Part shown: piece after piece, positions 12,601 to 23,900 of the stretch | How the letters are laid out: every line of letters begins with the position of its first letter | How positions within the stretch are numbered: position 1 is the first letter of the stretch | Assembly (NCBI GenBank): GCA_032358165.1 | Contig: JAALGY010000059.1 | Span: 62,001-126,000, forward strand | Length of the DNA: 64,000 nt | Direction: 5' to 3' | DNA from: Diplosphaera chodatii | Taxonomy: Eukaryota > Chlorophyta > Trebouxiophyceae > Prasiolales > Stichococcaceae | The notes under the pieces: model-generated | What the model was told of the DNA's origin: nothing | Database searches by the model: none | The model's input: only the letters and a program-made list of their open reading frames with translations | Program-made: the position numbers and the translations under genes

Positions 12601-14352
12601 CACTACTGATGACGCTCTACTTCTCGAGGCCATGATCAATTGCAGGTTCTGCCATCTGCTGCAGACGACAGCTTCGTCCAGAAGTGGATCGAGGGCCACA
12701 CCCTGGCGGCAGCGGCGCTTGGCAAGCCGCTGCTGCTGGAGGAGTTTGGCAACATCGCATTTGGGAACGCCGCCAACTTGACTCGCGTTCGTGACCCTCT
12801 GTACAAGTAGGGCATCTGTGCCAGACACGCTTCCTGTACATGCGCTGAAGTGTGAGATTCTCAACGATTGCAGAGCAAGCTGGATTCTGCTTATCATATG
12901 CCTGGGCAGTATGCCTGGGCACAACCTTCTTGTGGAGCGGCTGCGGAGAGCGAGTGCAGGTTCTGTGGCATCATCACGAGCGCCCACACCGTCTTGGGGC
13001 TGCTCCGCAGGACCGTGTACAAGGCAGTGAGCGACAGCCTGGCCGCCGGCCGCCCGCTGCGCGGCTCGCTGTTCTGGGAGTGGAGCACCGATGGCCTGCC
13101 GCGCGGCGAGCGCGCCATCGCCATTGGCGACACCGCCTGGAAGTGCGTGCGTCTGATCGAACTCTGTGGCAGCACCAGTCACGTTTAGTACCTCTTGACG
13201 GTGCCAGTTCCGATTGCCTGCCAGCTCTGCACGGTCACCGCAACACGCCAGCTGAGTGCTTGCTGCTGCTGACAAAACCCTCATGACAGTGCAATTTCCT
13301 GGGTGACACCCTCCTGTGCACCCCGCGTCAGCTCCGAATGATGTTGGAGGACGATATTAAGGCCGGCCTCAATTGCGTGCAGCATCGTGAAGGCGAATGG
13401 CCGGGCAACCCAGCTGCGCAGCGGGCAGCTGGTGCCGGGCTGCACCCCCGTTACCCCCGTCGCCTCCTCCGCCACTCCCCCTGCCCCAGCCCTGGAGCCC
13501 ACCGCCGCCGCTCCCCTGACGCCGCCGCCGCCGCCGCCGCTGCCGCCTCCGCTGCCGCGCGTGCCCACATACCTGGCGCCTGCGCCCGTAAGGCCATCTG
13601 CGCTGCCGCGGCCGCAGCCACCGCGGCCGCCACCGCTACAGCGACATGTCGTCACGCCCCCGGCATTGCTCTCCCCGCCGCCCGCAACCTCGCCGCCTTT
13701 CCTGCTGCCAGCCATCATCAGGCCTGTGCCAGTCCACACCGCCAGCACCCCGCCCGCCTTGCAGCCCACCGCCGCTGCTCCCCAGCCACATGTTCCTGCA
13801 GCGCCGCCGCTGATTGCTGTGACCCCGGCACTGACCCCGGCGCCGCCAGCCATTGTTGTAGCTCCAACAGCGGCGGTGCCCGCACCATTGCTGCCGTCGC
13901 CGGCCGCGGGCGAATTCGCGCCAGAGTTGTCTCCAGTCCCACCCCTGCAGCTGGCGGTGAGATACGGATATCATCGTACTGCGCGAGCGCTGACTGTCAA
14001 AGTCCCGTCCCATCTGCAGTCGTGAGATGCCTGATGGCTCCTGCTTCAAGCATGCAGTGCCTGCATGTGCATCAGCAGCTGCGGACTTGAGCGATGACAG
14101 ACCTGCCGCATCTGTGCAGTCATACTGACCGCTGTATGCTGTCTGTCTCCCGCCGCCTATGCAGACGTCCAGTGACCATGGCACGCCTGCACGATCAGTG
14201 TGCGCTTGAGGATGCACTGCTCTCGCCTGCAGGTGCCCCCGCCGCCGCCGCTGACAGCGCCTGGCGGCACAATTGCTGTCATTGGCGGCCCTGTGCTGAT
14301 ACAGGGCCTCCCGGTTGAAAGCGGCAATGGTACTGTCGCAGCGGCAGGCTGA
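9622..14352 (+). CDS. Endo-beta-1,4-mannanase (GH5_7), copy 3, diverged intron structure
   Basis: Third tandem mannanase. Preferred exons: 9622-9702, 10177-10280, 10441-10622, 10772-10893, 11135-11221, 11438-11501, 11700-11747, 11944-12017, 12188-12374, 12665-12806, 13011-13142, 13422-13956 and 14233-14352, giving 625 residues. The signal peptide starts MAADRLLAVLCCAAF. The catalytic motifs LNEPRNPQ and LLLEEFG are intact. Three oddities stand out. The 112-nt NEP exon is split by an extra intron (11502-11699) inside the Trp codon before NVLNEP. The intron after 11221 must begin with GC (AAG|GCGCGT) to keep the frame seen in copies 1 and 2. The block at 9879-9976 resembles exon 2 of copy 2 but does not join the signal-peptide exon in phase, whereas skipping it does. 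The Pro-rich tail is the longest of the three, about 218 residues, and ends near GGPVLIQGLPVES. Confidence 0.88.
9879..9976 (+). other. Orphaned or alternative exon of mannanase copy 3
   Basis: One frame reads PAPGHVPVPPF...VPGPAPLTQ, parallel to the Pro-rich exon 2 of copy 2 (4634-4734, ...FVPGPATLQQ). It has a good acceptor (GCGCAG) and donor (CAG|GTGCCT). It needs a phase-1 partner upstream, but the signal-peptide exon ends in phase 0. It may be skipped, be used with another 5' exon (a donor near 9800 would fit the phase), or be decaying. Confidence 0.5.
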
Positions 14353-17300
14353 GCGCGTGCACGTGCATGTGCCAAGAGGTACCCAGGTGTGCAGGGCGTG
14401 GTTGTCAGCATTAGGAGGCTGCCACTTGTAGCAGTGTTGCGTGCTGGTGCCAAAAGAGATATAGGGACGTACATGCCGCCGGGTTCTGGCCATTTTTGGT
14501 CAGCATCGATCCAGGGCTGCAGCACGAGTGACGAGCGTTTGTTCCTCGCCTTAAACTCAGTATTCTCCAGTGATAGTGGGCCCGGCCCATAAGAGCTGCG
14601 GCATCTGCAGCAGCGAGGGGTTTACACGGCTGCTTAGTTGATGGCGGCATGCTCCCTAGGCCTCCGTAGCGGGTGATGGCGCAGCGCGACTAGCGTAGCA
14701 GGGGCACAGCGGGTTGTCAGGGGTGTTTCAGGTAGCCATACATGGGGCATCGCATGCATGGAACATTTTGAACACACTTGATGTCCTGCCCAATAGAGCA
14801 CTGCGTTCAGCTTTGGTCGAAACCATCAGGCACGCTGGATCTGGTCTTATCACCGCACCTCGCACTGTCGCTTCATCTGCATGTGCACCTCACTGTCAGG
14901 CGGCGCACCCATATGCCTCCTCACATCCGACTCGTGTCTCCAGAGAAGCACGGCACCATGGCCAGTGCAGGACCACACGCAACAATGCGCAGCAGTTGAG
15001 CTTTGGCCAATCGATTGTTGGCAACGCTCGGCGGTTGCCGATGGGAAATCGTCGCTACCACTCTGATGTCGCCTCTGCACCTTGGCACTGCTAGAAATGA
15101 TGCACCGATTTGCGGCCACCGCCAGCATGCGGCATGCATGTGCGGCACAACATTGAGTGCCAGGGCCTCAGAGACCGTGGCAACGTCGTATCAGACCACT
15201 GAGCCTTATAGAGTATACTGCTTGCTGCGTACGCCTATGATGGGCGAAGACATTTCAGACGTGCTGCAGGTCCAGGTTCATCACTTGCGCCGCACAGGCC
15301 ACTATGTTGTGAACATGCCTACTGTCCAACAGGTGCAGCAAGCCCAAAGCTTCAACCTGATGTATGTACGCTGTTTATTGGCAGTGGAGAGGGCCAAGCC
15401 CGTGACAAGCAGGTGTACTGCACCTGCAGCACCCAGTCGGCTCTGAACGCAGGTTTGTGGTCCGCAACGGCAGCGGGCTTTCTTGCCTGCAGCGGTGTCT
15501 CTATGTCCGTGATGAAGTTTGCGAGGCCGACCAGCACCCGCCCTTTGCCTGCTGAGCTGCTGCCCAATCGCTTGAGCTTGTAGTAGTCCGTCCAGGCATC
15601 AGCCGACCACGTCCAAGTCTGCTGAGAGCATTGGTCAAGGCATACGTAATCCTGCTGACCAGCCTGCAGCTTCGACTCTGCGTTGCTAAAGTCATAGCCG
15701 TCGCATCAATCAAGTCAGTGACTCGTGCAAGCCACAACCGGCGCGACGACATTAGTAAAGGTCACCAGCGCAACACTGCTCCTGCAATAAACTAAAGGGT
15801 GCACTATAATTCTGATGCGCATCTGCGTACTGACACGCACAACAACATTTGTGCGGCACCATCTCGGCTGCGCGGGAGACCCTTTTGCAGGAGTCGCAGG
15901 TCCGAAGGGACCCACGTGGGTCCGCCACCGACCGCCATTACGTATGTGAGAAGCTAGTTGCTTTTCGAGTAGTCGCACTGCAGATAGGTGCACCCCCGCC
16001 TCTCATGAAGGGTTGAGTCGAGAATGACCAGTGACATGTCCCATCACTCTTGCTGATTCATTGGCAAGATGTGCATGCAATAACGTGGAACAGTATACTT
16101 CTGCTCCTGGCGCTGGCGCAGGTCATGCAGTCCTTAGCTGTAATCGGCAGCAAGCGACAGATGTGGGCGACCACAATGCAAGGACGAACCACGGTGCAAT
16201 ACGTGACGAACACATGCACAAGCTCTTGTTCAACAGATGGCCCAAAGTTTTGAGTTTGAATCTCAAACTGGAATGCATGCAGGGGCACTATTGCCATGCA
16301 TGCTGATGCAGTAAAACCTTGACATGTATGTGAAGCCCCTTCAATGCTGCAGGAACGATCTCAGGATCCGTTGTCCCTGTTGCATGTACACTTGATATCG
16401 TCGTGCAAGTCAGCGGCGTAGGTCATTGCAAACAGAGTTATACCGCAGTCCGTGAGTCAGTGAATGGCAGGTGTGGAATCCCTTCATGTCGACAGCCCTG
16501 CAGTCCCTTTATGGTAGTCAGGCGGGGCATCCTCACCGCCCAGCTTACCGGAGGCTCACTGCAGCGATGTCGCCTTAGTCATTGCAGCCCCGGCAGCTTT
16601 TGAGACACTTTCGGTTGCGTTTGACGCCACGCGTCGATTGTGAGGCCTTGCCTTTGTGCCAGATGTCTGTTTACACGTTTTGACACGTTGAAAAGCGGCC
16701 GCAGCGCGCGGGAGCCTCTGCAGGATCTTTCCGGTGAGATGCTGTGCTGTTAATTTCAAGCTGACTATAGGCAGAGTGCGGAGCCACAAACTGGGTTTGG
16801 GCTGGTGGGAAGGGCTACATAGTATGTTATACGATAGCCAGAAGTGTATTGACGAGTCTGGAAAAATATACAGCCTTAGCAGCTCGCGTGAGCATCCTGC
16901 ATCGTCCTGAAACCGTGTCAGCTGTGTGAGACACGTGGCTGTGGCGCCTGTCGCTTTCCCGGGTATCCCAATACACAGGCATCGGACAACATGGGTGCAT
17001 GCAATACAGCACAGAACGCTGCCAGCTTGTCTGATTCGGCGTCGTCTTCTCCTTTGAAGCGTTATAAAGTCATATAGGGCTCAGCCGCCACTGGTACTGA
17101 TGTTGGCAGCGTCAGAGTCAGCTTGTCAGCTGCAAGGTGGCGCGAGACATCCCATGTGTCATAACCATAAGCACTACTCCTTGCGGCAAGCGCCCGCTGG
17201 TATCCCTACAGCTTCATGTTTATATTGGATCTGCTGCCCGGCCATGTGGTTTGGTTGGATGCACATGCTCACTTTTTCAGCCGGCGCACAGCTGATGCTG

Positions 17301-17949
17301 TCAGATTGCGGTGGGCTGTTGTGCAGAGTTACATGTGCTCCTCAGCGTAACAGCACAACACACATGGTCTACAGCACAAATCTGGAGCCACACCGTAGAC
17401 ATGGGCAGCAGGATGCTGCTAGGAGCTGCCACTCCTGTGTCGTCTGTCTTCACAGCCAGCAAATACCTCGTCTATGGAACGATATGAACTTATATGGCGA
17501 TGCTCACTGAGGCAAATATCATTACGAGTACTCACCTAGTGGTACACGGATAGCCAAACGTGTCAGGCGGGTCGGTTTGGGGACATTGGGGGTCATTCCT
17601 TTGCCTTGCCCACAAGCGCAGGCAGCTGACTGCCACAGCTGTGGACAGAGTGCGGCGCTGTTACATGCTGGGCAGACGTTCGGCGTGTGTGGCTCGTGCC
17701 ATGATGTGCGGCATGTTGTGCAGGGTTCCATTCTGAGCAGGCTTCCAACGCTCTCGTTGCAGGGTGTCCTGTCCGTCCCACAGTTGCATGGCATGAAAGC
17801 GGACTGGGCATCAGAAGCCGGGCTGCCGCCCGAAGGCGGCATCATGGTCTGCGCCAGCAGCGCATGGAGATTGGCGAATGTCCCTGGAGACCGCTGTCCT
17901 TTGCGGATGCAGGTGTCCCTCGGGGCCGGCCGCGGCGTGGGAAAGCGGG
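14353..17949. other. Gene-poor intergenic region
   Basis: About 3.6 kb without a gene I can support; composition is closer to balanced than in the flanking genes. A perfect 7-bp inverted repeat with a 3-nt loop lies at 16253-16269. Near its right end, 17622-17720 (+) has an open frame with two C-x2-C pairs (see findings) that could be a 5' exon of the next gene. Most of the region probably holds UTRs, regulatory sequence and decayed material. Confidence 0.5.
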
Positions 17950-20900
17950 ATGCAGCGGGGCGCGCAGCCGCCTGGCGGCCCGGAGCCCCCGCTGCTGGAC
18001 GCGCTGCAGCGGGTGCTGGCGAAGCTGGCGGCGGCGGCGGCTGAGCGCGGCGACGCGGCCACCCTGCAGCAGGTCCGCGCCTGGGCGGCGGCCTACGGCG
18101 TCGCGCCCGCCCTGCCCGAACAGGTGCCAGTTCTCAAAATGCACAACAACTGACGTGCATACGCGCAACATGATGGAACTTGACGTCTCAGGCCGTCTCC
18201 GCAGTCGGTGCTGGTGTCAGTGCAGCACGGCAGGCCGGGTGTATCTGGCTTTTGTTGCCGTGGGTGCACAGTTGCCTCTGCAGAGGTGCTTTCTGGTCGT
18301 CCACAGGCAGCGCCGCCGTCAGCGGCGGCGGGGCCCTTCGAGCTGTCGCCGCAGCAGCACGCGCTGCTGCAGGCGGCGGCGGCGGCGGCGCCCTTCGTGG
18401 ACCAGCTAGGCAGCGGCGCTAGCGCGGCCGGCCCTGTAGCGCAGCTGGCCGCGGTCCTGCACCACCAGCAGCAGCAGCAGCAGGGAGCGGCAGCCGTGCT
18501 TCCGGCGCTGCTGCCGCCGCAGCAGCAGCAGCGGCACCAGGTGCACCCGCCGCCGCTGCAGCAGCAGCAGCAGCGGCAGCACCAGCGGCAGGGGCAGAGC
18601 CAGCGGCCGCCGCAGCTGCTGCGGCTGGTCCAAGCGTCGACCCCGCCGCTCCAGCCGCAGCGGCAGCCTGCAGCCGCTGCGCCGCAGCAGCAGCGGCGGC
18701 GGCAGCCTGCGGCGGAGGGTCACCGGCAGCCGGCGCAGCAGCGGGGCCGGCGCCAGCAGCAGCAGCACCTGCGGCAGGGGGCGCAGAGGCAGCGCCGCCC
18801 TGCGGGGGATCATACGCGGCGGCGCCCCCAGCAGTCGCGCGCCGGCGCGCCCTCGCCAGCCATGGCGGCGGCGGCTAATGTTTCCAGGCCCCCTGCTGCG
18901 CTGCGGAACGTCACCACCGCCACGAGGCCGGCACACGCGGCGGCGGCCCCGGCGGCAGGAAGCAGCGCACTGGCTGTCATGGGAACCGGCGCACTGCCGG
19001 ATCAGCGGGCGGCCGCTGCTGCGGCGGCGGCGAACGTGCTCGCCACTTCCCTGGCCTCGGTGCGCATCTATCAAATACCTGCAGTCTGCAGCGAGCATCT
19101 GTGTGCACACAGCACGGCGCCCTTGCAATCCTCCTGGCATCCCGCATCAGGTTCATGCTCACATGCAGTGGCTGTTGGAAGCACGCGACGCTGACGACAG
19201 GTGAGAAACAGCAGTCACAGCCTCATGACGATGTCCCTGCTCACACAGGCACGAGTAGCGATGGCGGCCGCAGCTCAGGCGGTGGCGGCCGCGGATGCGG
19301 CGCAGGCGGCTGCTGCCCGTGCGACGCTGCTGGCAATCTCGGCGTTCTCTCAGGCTGACATGCAGGCGAGTCCTCCAGATGGTTCTCTAGACTAGAGCCT
19401 ACTCGCACCCGCCACACCGGGCGGATATGCTCCAGTCAGCATTTCGTTGCCCAAGTACTCAGCTTGCCTCGTTATAGCACGGCATCACAACAGCTGATTA
19501 CAGCAGAGACACGCACGCCCCTGCACAAGTTGCGGCAACACATGCCGCGTGCGCATGACGGCTCACTGCTCGACGTGCAGGGGCCGGCGCCGGCAGCAGG
19601 CGCCAGGCCTGCCGTGCGGGTGGTGGTCAATGCAGCCCCTCTTCTGCAACCGGGGCAGTCACGCGCCGCAGGCTGGCAGGCGAGACACATCCACACCTGA
19701 ATGCTGCCTTGGCAGCCGCCCTGTGCCCTGCCCTCGGTCGTTCAACCACCGCTGAAGTGCAAGTTCAGGGGCACAGGGCGGGTTTGTCCCAGCAAACCAG
19801 TACCCACGAGCTCAGCACCACCACATGGCCGCAAGCCTCGATGCAGCGCTATGTTGTCTGGTCAGAACCAGTCAGAGTTGTCGCGGTGACAGAAACTTCG
19901 CGACCATGCATGACGCCCATTCTGCAACGCGCGCAGCGCAACTGGTGTTCTGGAACACATGCCTTATGGTGCAGAGCGTGGCGCGATGGCTGCTGGGCCA
20001 TGCTGTGGGCTCCGCGGCGGCGGTGCCCTCCCACCTGCAGCGGCGGCGGCAGCAGGAAGCGGCCAAGACCCCGCTGCTGCCGCGCGACGAGCGTGTGCTG
20101 CAACAGACTGAGCGGGTGTGCGCCAGGGCTTACAGTGCACCAGCGTCCCGTGCCACCGCCGGCGAGGGTTGCTGACGCAGCGAGCAGCATGTCCGAAACA
20201 TGACATGAGGTTCCAGGGTGTCAAGCTCTGATTTTCTTTTGGCAGTTTTGGGGGAGACGGCTGAGGCAGCAGGAGCTACAGCAGTCTCTTGCATCAGAAG
20301 GCTTCCTGCCGGGTAGCTTGGGCACCTAGACGATCGTGCCATCCATGACCGCTGCTGATGCCGATGCATTGTTGCCTTGTTGAATGCTGCAGGGCAGGGC
20401 GCTGCTGAAGGCGATGCAAGTGGGCGCGAAGTACGACGCGCAGCAGGCCCGAGCCATCTACGAGGGTGTGTCAATGAATGACACCACATCTCTGGAAGAC
20501 TGAGTCGCATGTACAACCCGCGCTCCGATGGAAGCGAATTACATGGACACACAAGCGCTGGCTGCGTATGCAGCTCCTTGACATCCCGCCTGATGCTGCG
20601 CTGTGCAAGCCGGTCGGTGCCCAGAAGTTTCTGATTCTATCGCAACTGCAGTTGCGCGGGAGGTGGCTGCGGGGCGAGGCATCCTGCCGCTGCTGGGGGC
20701 GCAGGTGACCTCATGCACCACAAGCGATACACAAATCTGTCAAAATGTTCGTGGATTGGAGCAAGTGTCATGCTGGCGTGTTGTGCATCCAATACGTCCA
20801 CTGCAAAAAGGTCTTGTGTCGTTTATAGGCTGTGCACATCAGCGGCACAGGCATGCGGGCGCGGCGGCTGCGGCGGGCGGCGGCGCCGCCGCTGCCCGTG

Positions 20901-23900
20901 CCCGCCGCCGCAGACAAAGTGAGTCCTGCCAGTGCCGAGTCAACGACAGCCCACTGACAAGCTGGTGAATGTCCAAGGTAAGCAACGACATCCCCAATCG
21001 GCCACCACGGCCGGGTTGGGACAGGGCAGCGGCGCCCTAGCCAGCCTGCAGGCGCCACTTGTGCTGCCATGCGTCATCCTGATCAGTGAATCGTGATCAT
21101 CATCCCACCAAGCTGCCACTGCCTGCAGGAGGGTGCTTCGCCAGCGGGTCCCTCGAGACTGTCGGCGCAGCGGCGGGGGTCTGGCGGCGCGGCGCCGCCC
21201 GCCCCCGCTGCAGGGGGGCCGTACATGTCCCTGGCGCAGCGCCTGCGCAGCATTGAGCAGGTGCGGCCCGAGTACCATCCTTGTGGAAAGCATGCCTGGA
21301 AAGTCACGGTATGGAAAGTCACGGTAGACCGAGCGCAGGCACTGCTTGACAGCTTGCAGCACTGTTTTCACAGTGCCAGGCGGTCGTCATCGAGCTGCCC
21401 GCACCGAGCCCGGCGCATCCTCTTTAATCTGCCGTATCAGCCCCCAGTCATGTCACGCACTGCTGGCTGTTGGTGCAGGCGCAGCAGCGGCGGGAGGCCG
21501 GCGCCGGCGGCCGGCAGCAGGATGCAGCGGGGCAGCAGGCTGCAGGAAGCGGCCACGGCAGCCGCGGGTCGCCGGCGGCCGCTGGCGACGCTCCTGCGCC
21601 ACAGGGCAGCAAGCACCGCTCGCCACCTCGCCCTGGAGCCGCAGCTTTGGCTGAAGGTGCAAGCTGGCTCTTTGCTGTGCATGTGGTACCAAAACTGCCG
21701 GAGCGGCCACTGAATCATCCACTCTGTATGACTGCTGCTGACTTTTGCCGGTTCAGTTGTGTGGGGCATTCCATCAAGTGTGGAAACCAGTTGCAGTGAG
21801 ATCAGCGGCATCAGTCATCGAGTCAACGAGTGTTTTCTGCAGGCGTGGTGCACTCCAGCCGGCGGCACCGCACCGATGCCGCCGCAGAGGCGCCACAGGG
21901 CGAGGGGACAGCCGGCGGGGAGGACCCGCAGCCTGCCGCCAAGCATTCTGGCAGCGATGACATCGCCGAAGCCGGGGCGGCCCGGCCTGCGGCCGCCGCT
22001 GCTGCGGCGGAGCGGCCCGCCTCCAGCCGGGAGCCGAAGCGTCCCACCCCGCAGCAGCCCGCGGTGGTGTTCAGGCTGCCGGTCCGGCCGGCCGTCAGCG
22101 ATGGCGCGCCGGACGACGACAGCAGCCCTCCCCCCGAGGTGGGCCGCGCCAAAAGCTGCGGCGCGTGTGCTGCAGTGCGGCATTGCCTGCCGACAGTTGT
22201 GATGCAGTGCGCACGTCGTTCACTCGGCTTACATCGCTGGGCAGCAGGCGGTAGTCAGCTGTCATCCCCGGCTTGTTGAACCATGGTTTTCGTGGACTCC
22301 GTGTGCTGTGACTCCAGCATTCTCATCTCTCAATCGACCCATACAAAGTGACGCGGCGGCTGCTGTGCGCAGGAGAAGTGGTGCCCCGGGTGCGGCGAGA
22401 CGAAGGGCTTGGCATCCTTTTACCGCGGCAGCGCCACGCCGGACGGGCTGTCTGACAACTGCCGCTCCTGCTGCCGCCGGGAGGCCCAACTGACCGCCAG
22501 GTGCGTCTCAGTGCCTACAGCGCTGCTGCAGTGCAAGGGTCACATGCACCTGGCCAAACAGAGAAATGCACCAAACATCAGATGTCCGAATGTAACATAC
22601 TGGCACATGACCTAGCAGCACACCTGCACGCTTGGTAAGCCAGCTGTTACAGTGCACGCACACCATATGGGCCAGTCGTGACTGCTGAGCTCCCATTTTC
22701 CAGGGAACGCCCCAGGTCAGCAGATTCCGCGCTTCGCTCCGGGGTGCCCGGGGCGGAGGCGACCGGCCGCGTCACCCGCGCCGCCGCCAGCGGCGGCCCG
22801 CCCGCCTCTGCCCCCGCCGCCGCCAGGAGCGCCCACCCTGCAGCGACAACGGCCGCCAGGAAAGTCACTTCTGGTGGCGCCGCGGCGGGAGAAGACGGCA
22901 GTGAGGACGGGGGTGGAGACGGCAGTAAACACGGCGATGGAGACGGCGGTGGAGACCGCGGCAGCGGCCCCAAGGACGACCCGTCCCGCCACCGCGCCCC
23001 CGACGGCCGCCGCCTGTCGCAGCTGAGCGCGGCCGAGCTGCACGCGCTCCTCGACGTGAGCGCGCAACAGCCTTGCTTGTTTGCAAAGGTCGTAACCGCC
23101 GCGCATGGCTGATGCACCCCGTTTCACCATGTTGAGCGGCGGCGGCGGCCCTCAGGCGTTTGACAAAACATGCAATGCTGAAAGGCCGCTGCCCTCAAGT
23201 CTCCGGCCACAAGCCCTGCTAGACTCCCGGGGACTGCAGGCGCAGCCGGCGAAGAAGCAAGGGCAGCCGTCGTTGTGGGTGCGCGCGCTGCGCATCGCCG
23301 CAGGCGTCGGCCGCTACAAAAAGTACGGCGCCGAGGTGGACCCAGGCGAGCCCTCAGGCCCAGCGCCTCCCTCTGCTGTATCCTGGTCTTGGCTGGCAAG
23401 TGGGGTAGTCTTGTTTGCTGCCTTGGTAACCTGGAGTCCGACCTGCGGCACATTCAGCTTTTGGTGTGCATCTGCATGGCTGCGATAAGCAGCTGTCAGC
23501 CCGTACAGTGTGAACAGCAAGTTGCAGGCAGTGGAGTCTACTTCTGTGCAGTTGGACAGGCATCATCACGTGTTTAGGGGTCTGATGCTCACTCCTGCAC
23601 TTCTGGGAGTCTCGCATGTTGCACTGTCTCTGTGACACAAAGCAATGCAACGCAAGCCGACTTTTTAACGGGCTCGTTCGCCTGCAGCGTCGGAAGGCAA
23701 TGCGGACGACACGCTGAAGCCTGGCGCCGCAAAGCTCGCGAGGAACAGTCATGGATCATCCAAGTGAGCTCACACGAAAGCACTGCAAGCATCAATGGGA
23801 GCTGAATGGGCAGCTGCCTGCACAAAGGCATGCTAGGACCTCGAACAGGTGCAGGCATGCGGTTCAATGACCGAATCAGTTGCAGGTGGCGATGAAGGGT

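Noticed and set aside
16253..16269. 7-bp perfect inverted repeat with 3-nt loop as a terminator or regulatory hairpin
   Set aside because: It is too short to mean much in a eukaryotic intergenic region and has no associated gene end.
18406..19140. 244-residue minus-strand frame, Arg/Leu-rich
   Set aside because: It is the shadow of the Gln/Ala-rich plus-strand exon 18307-19059, which fits the splice chain of the large gene.
19581..19700. End of a separate gene at the TGA near 19700
   Set aside because: A GC donor after 19679 joins in phase to 19975, and every later junction also agrees, so one gene is more likely. It remains possible without RNA data.
23346..23488. Open frame continuing past 23345 with a hydrophobic segment
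   Set aside because: It breaks the link to the next acidic exon (23688). The GC donor at 23346 gives an in-phase join.
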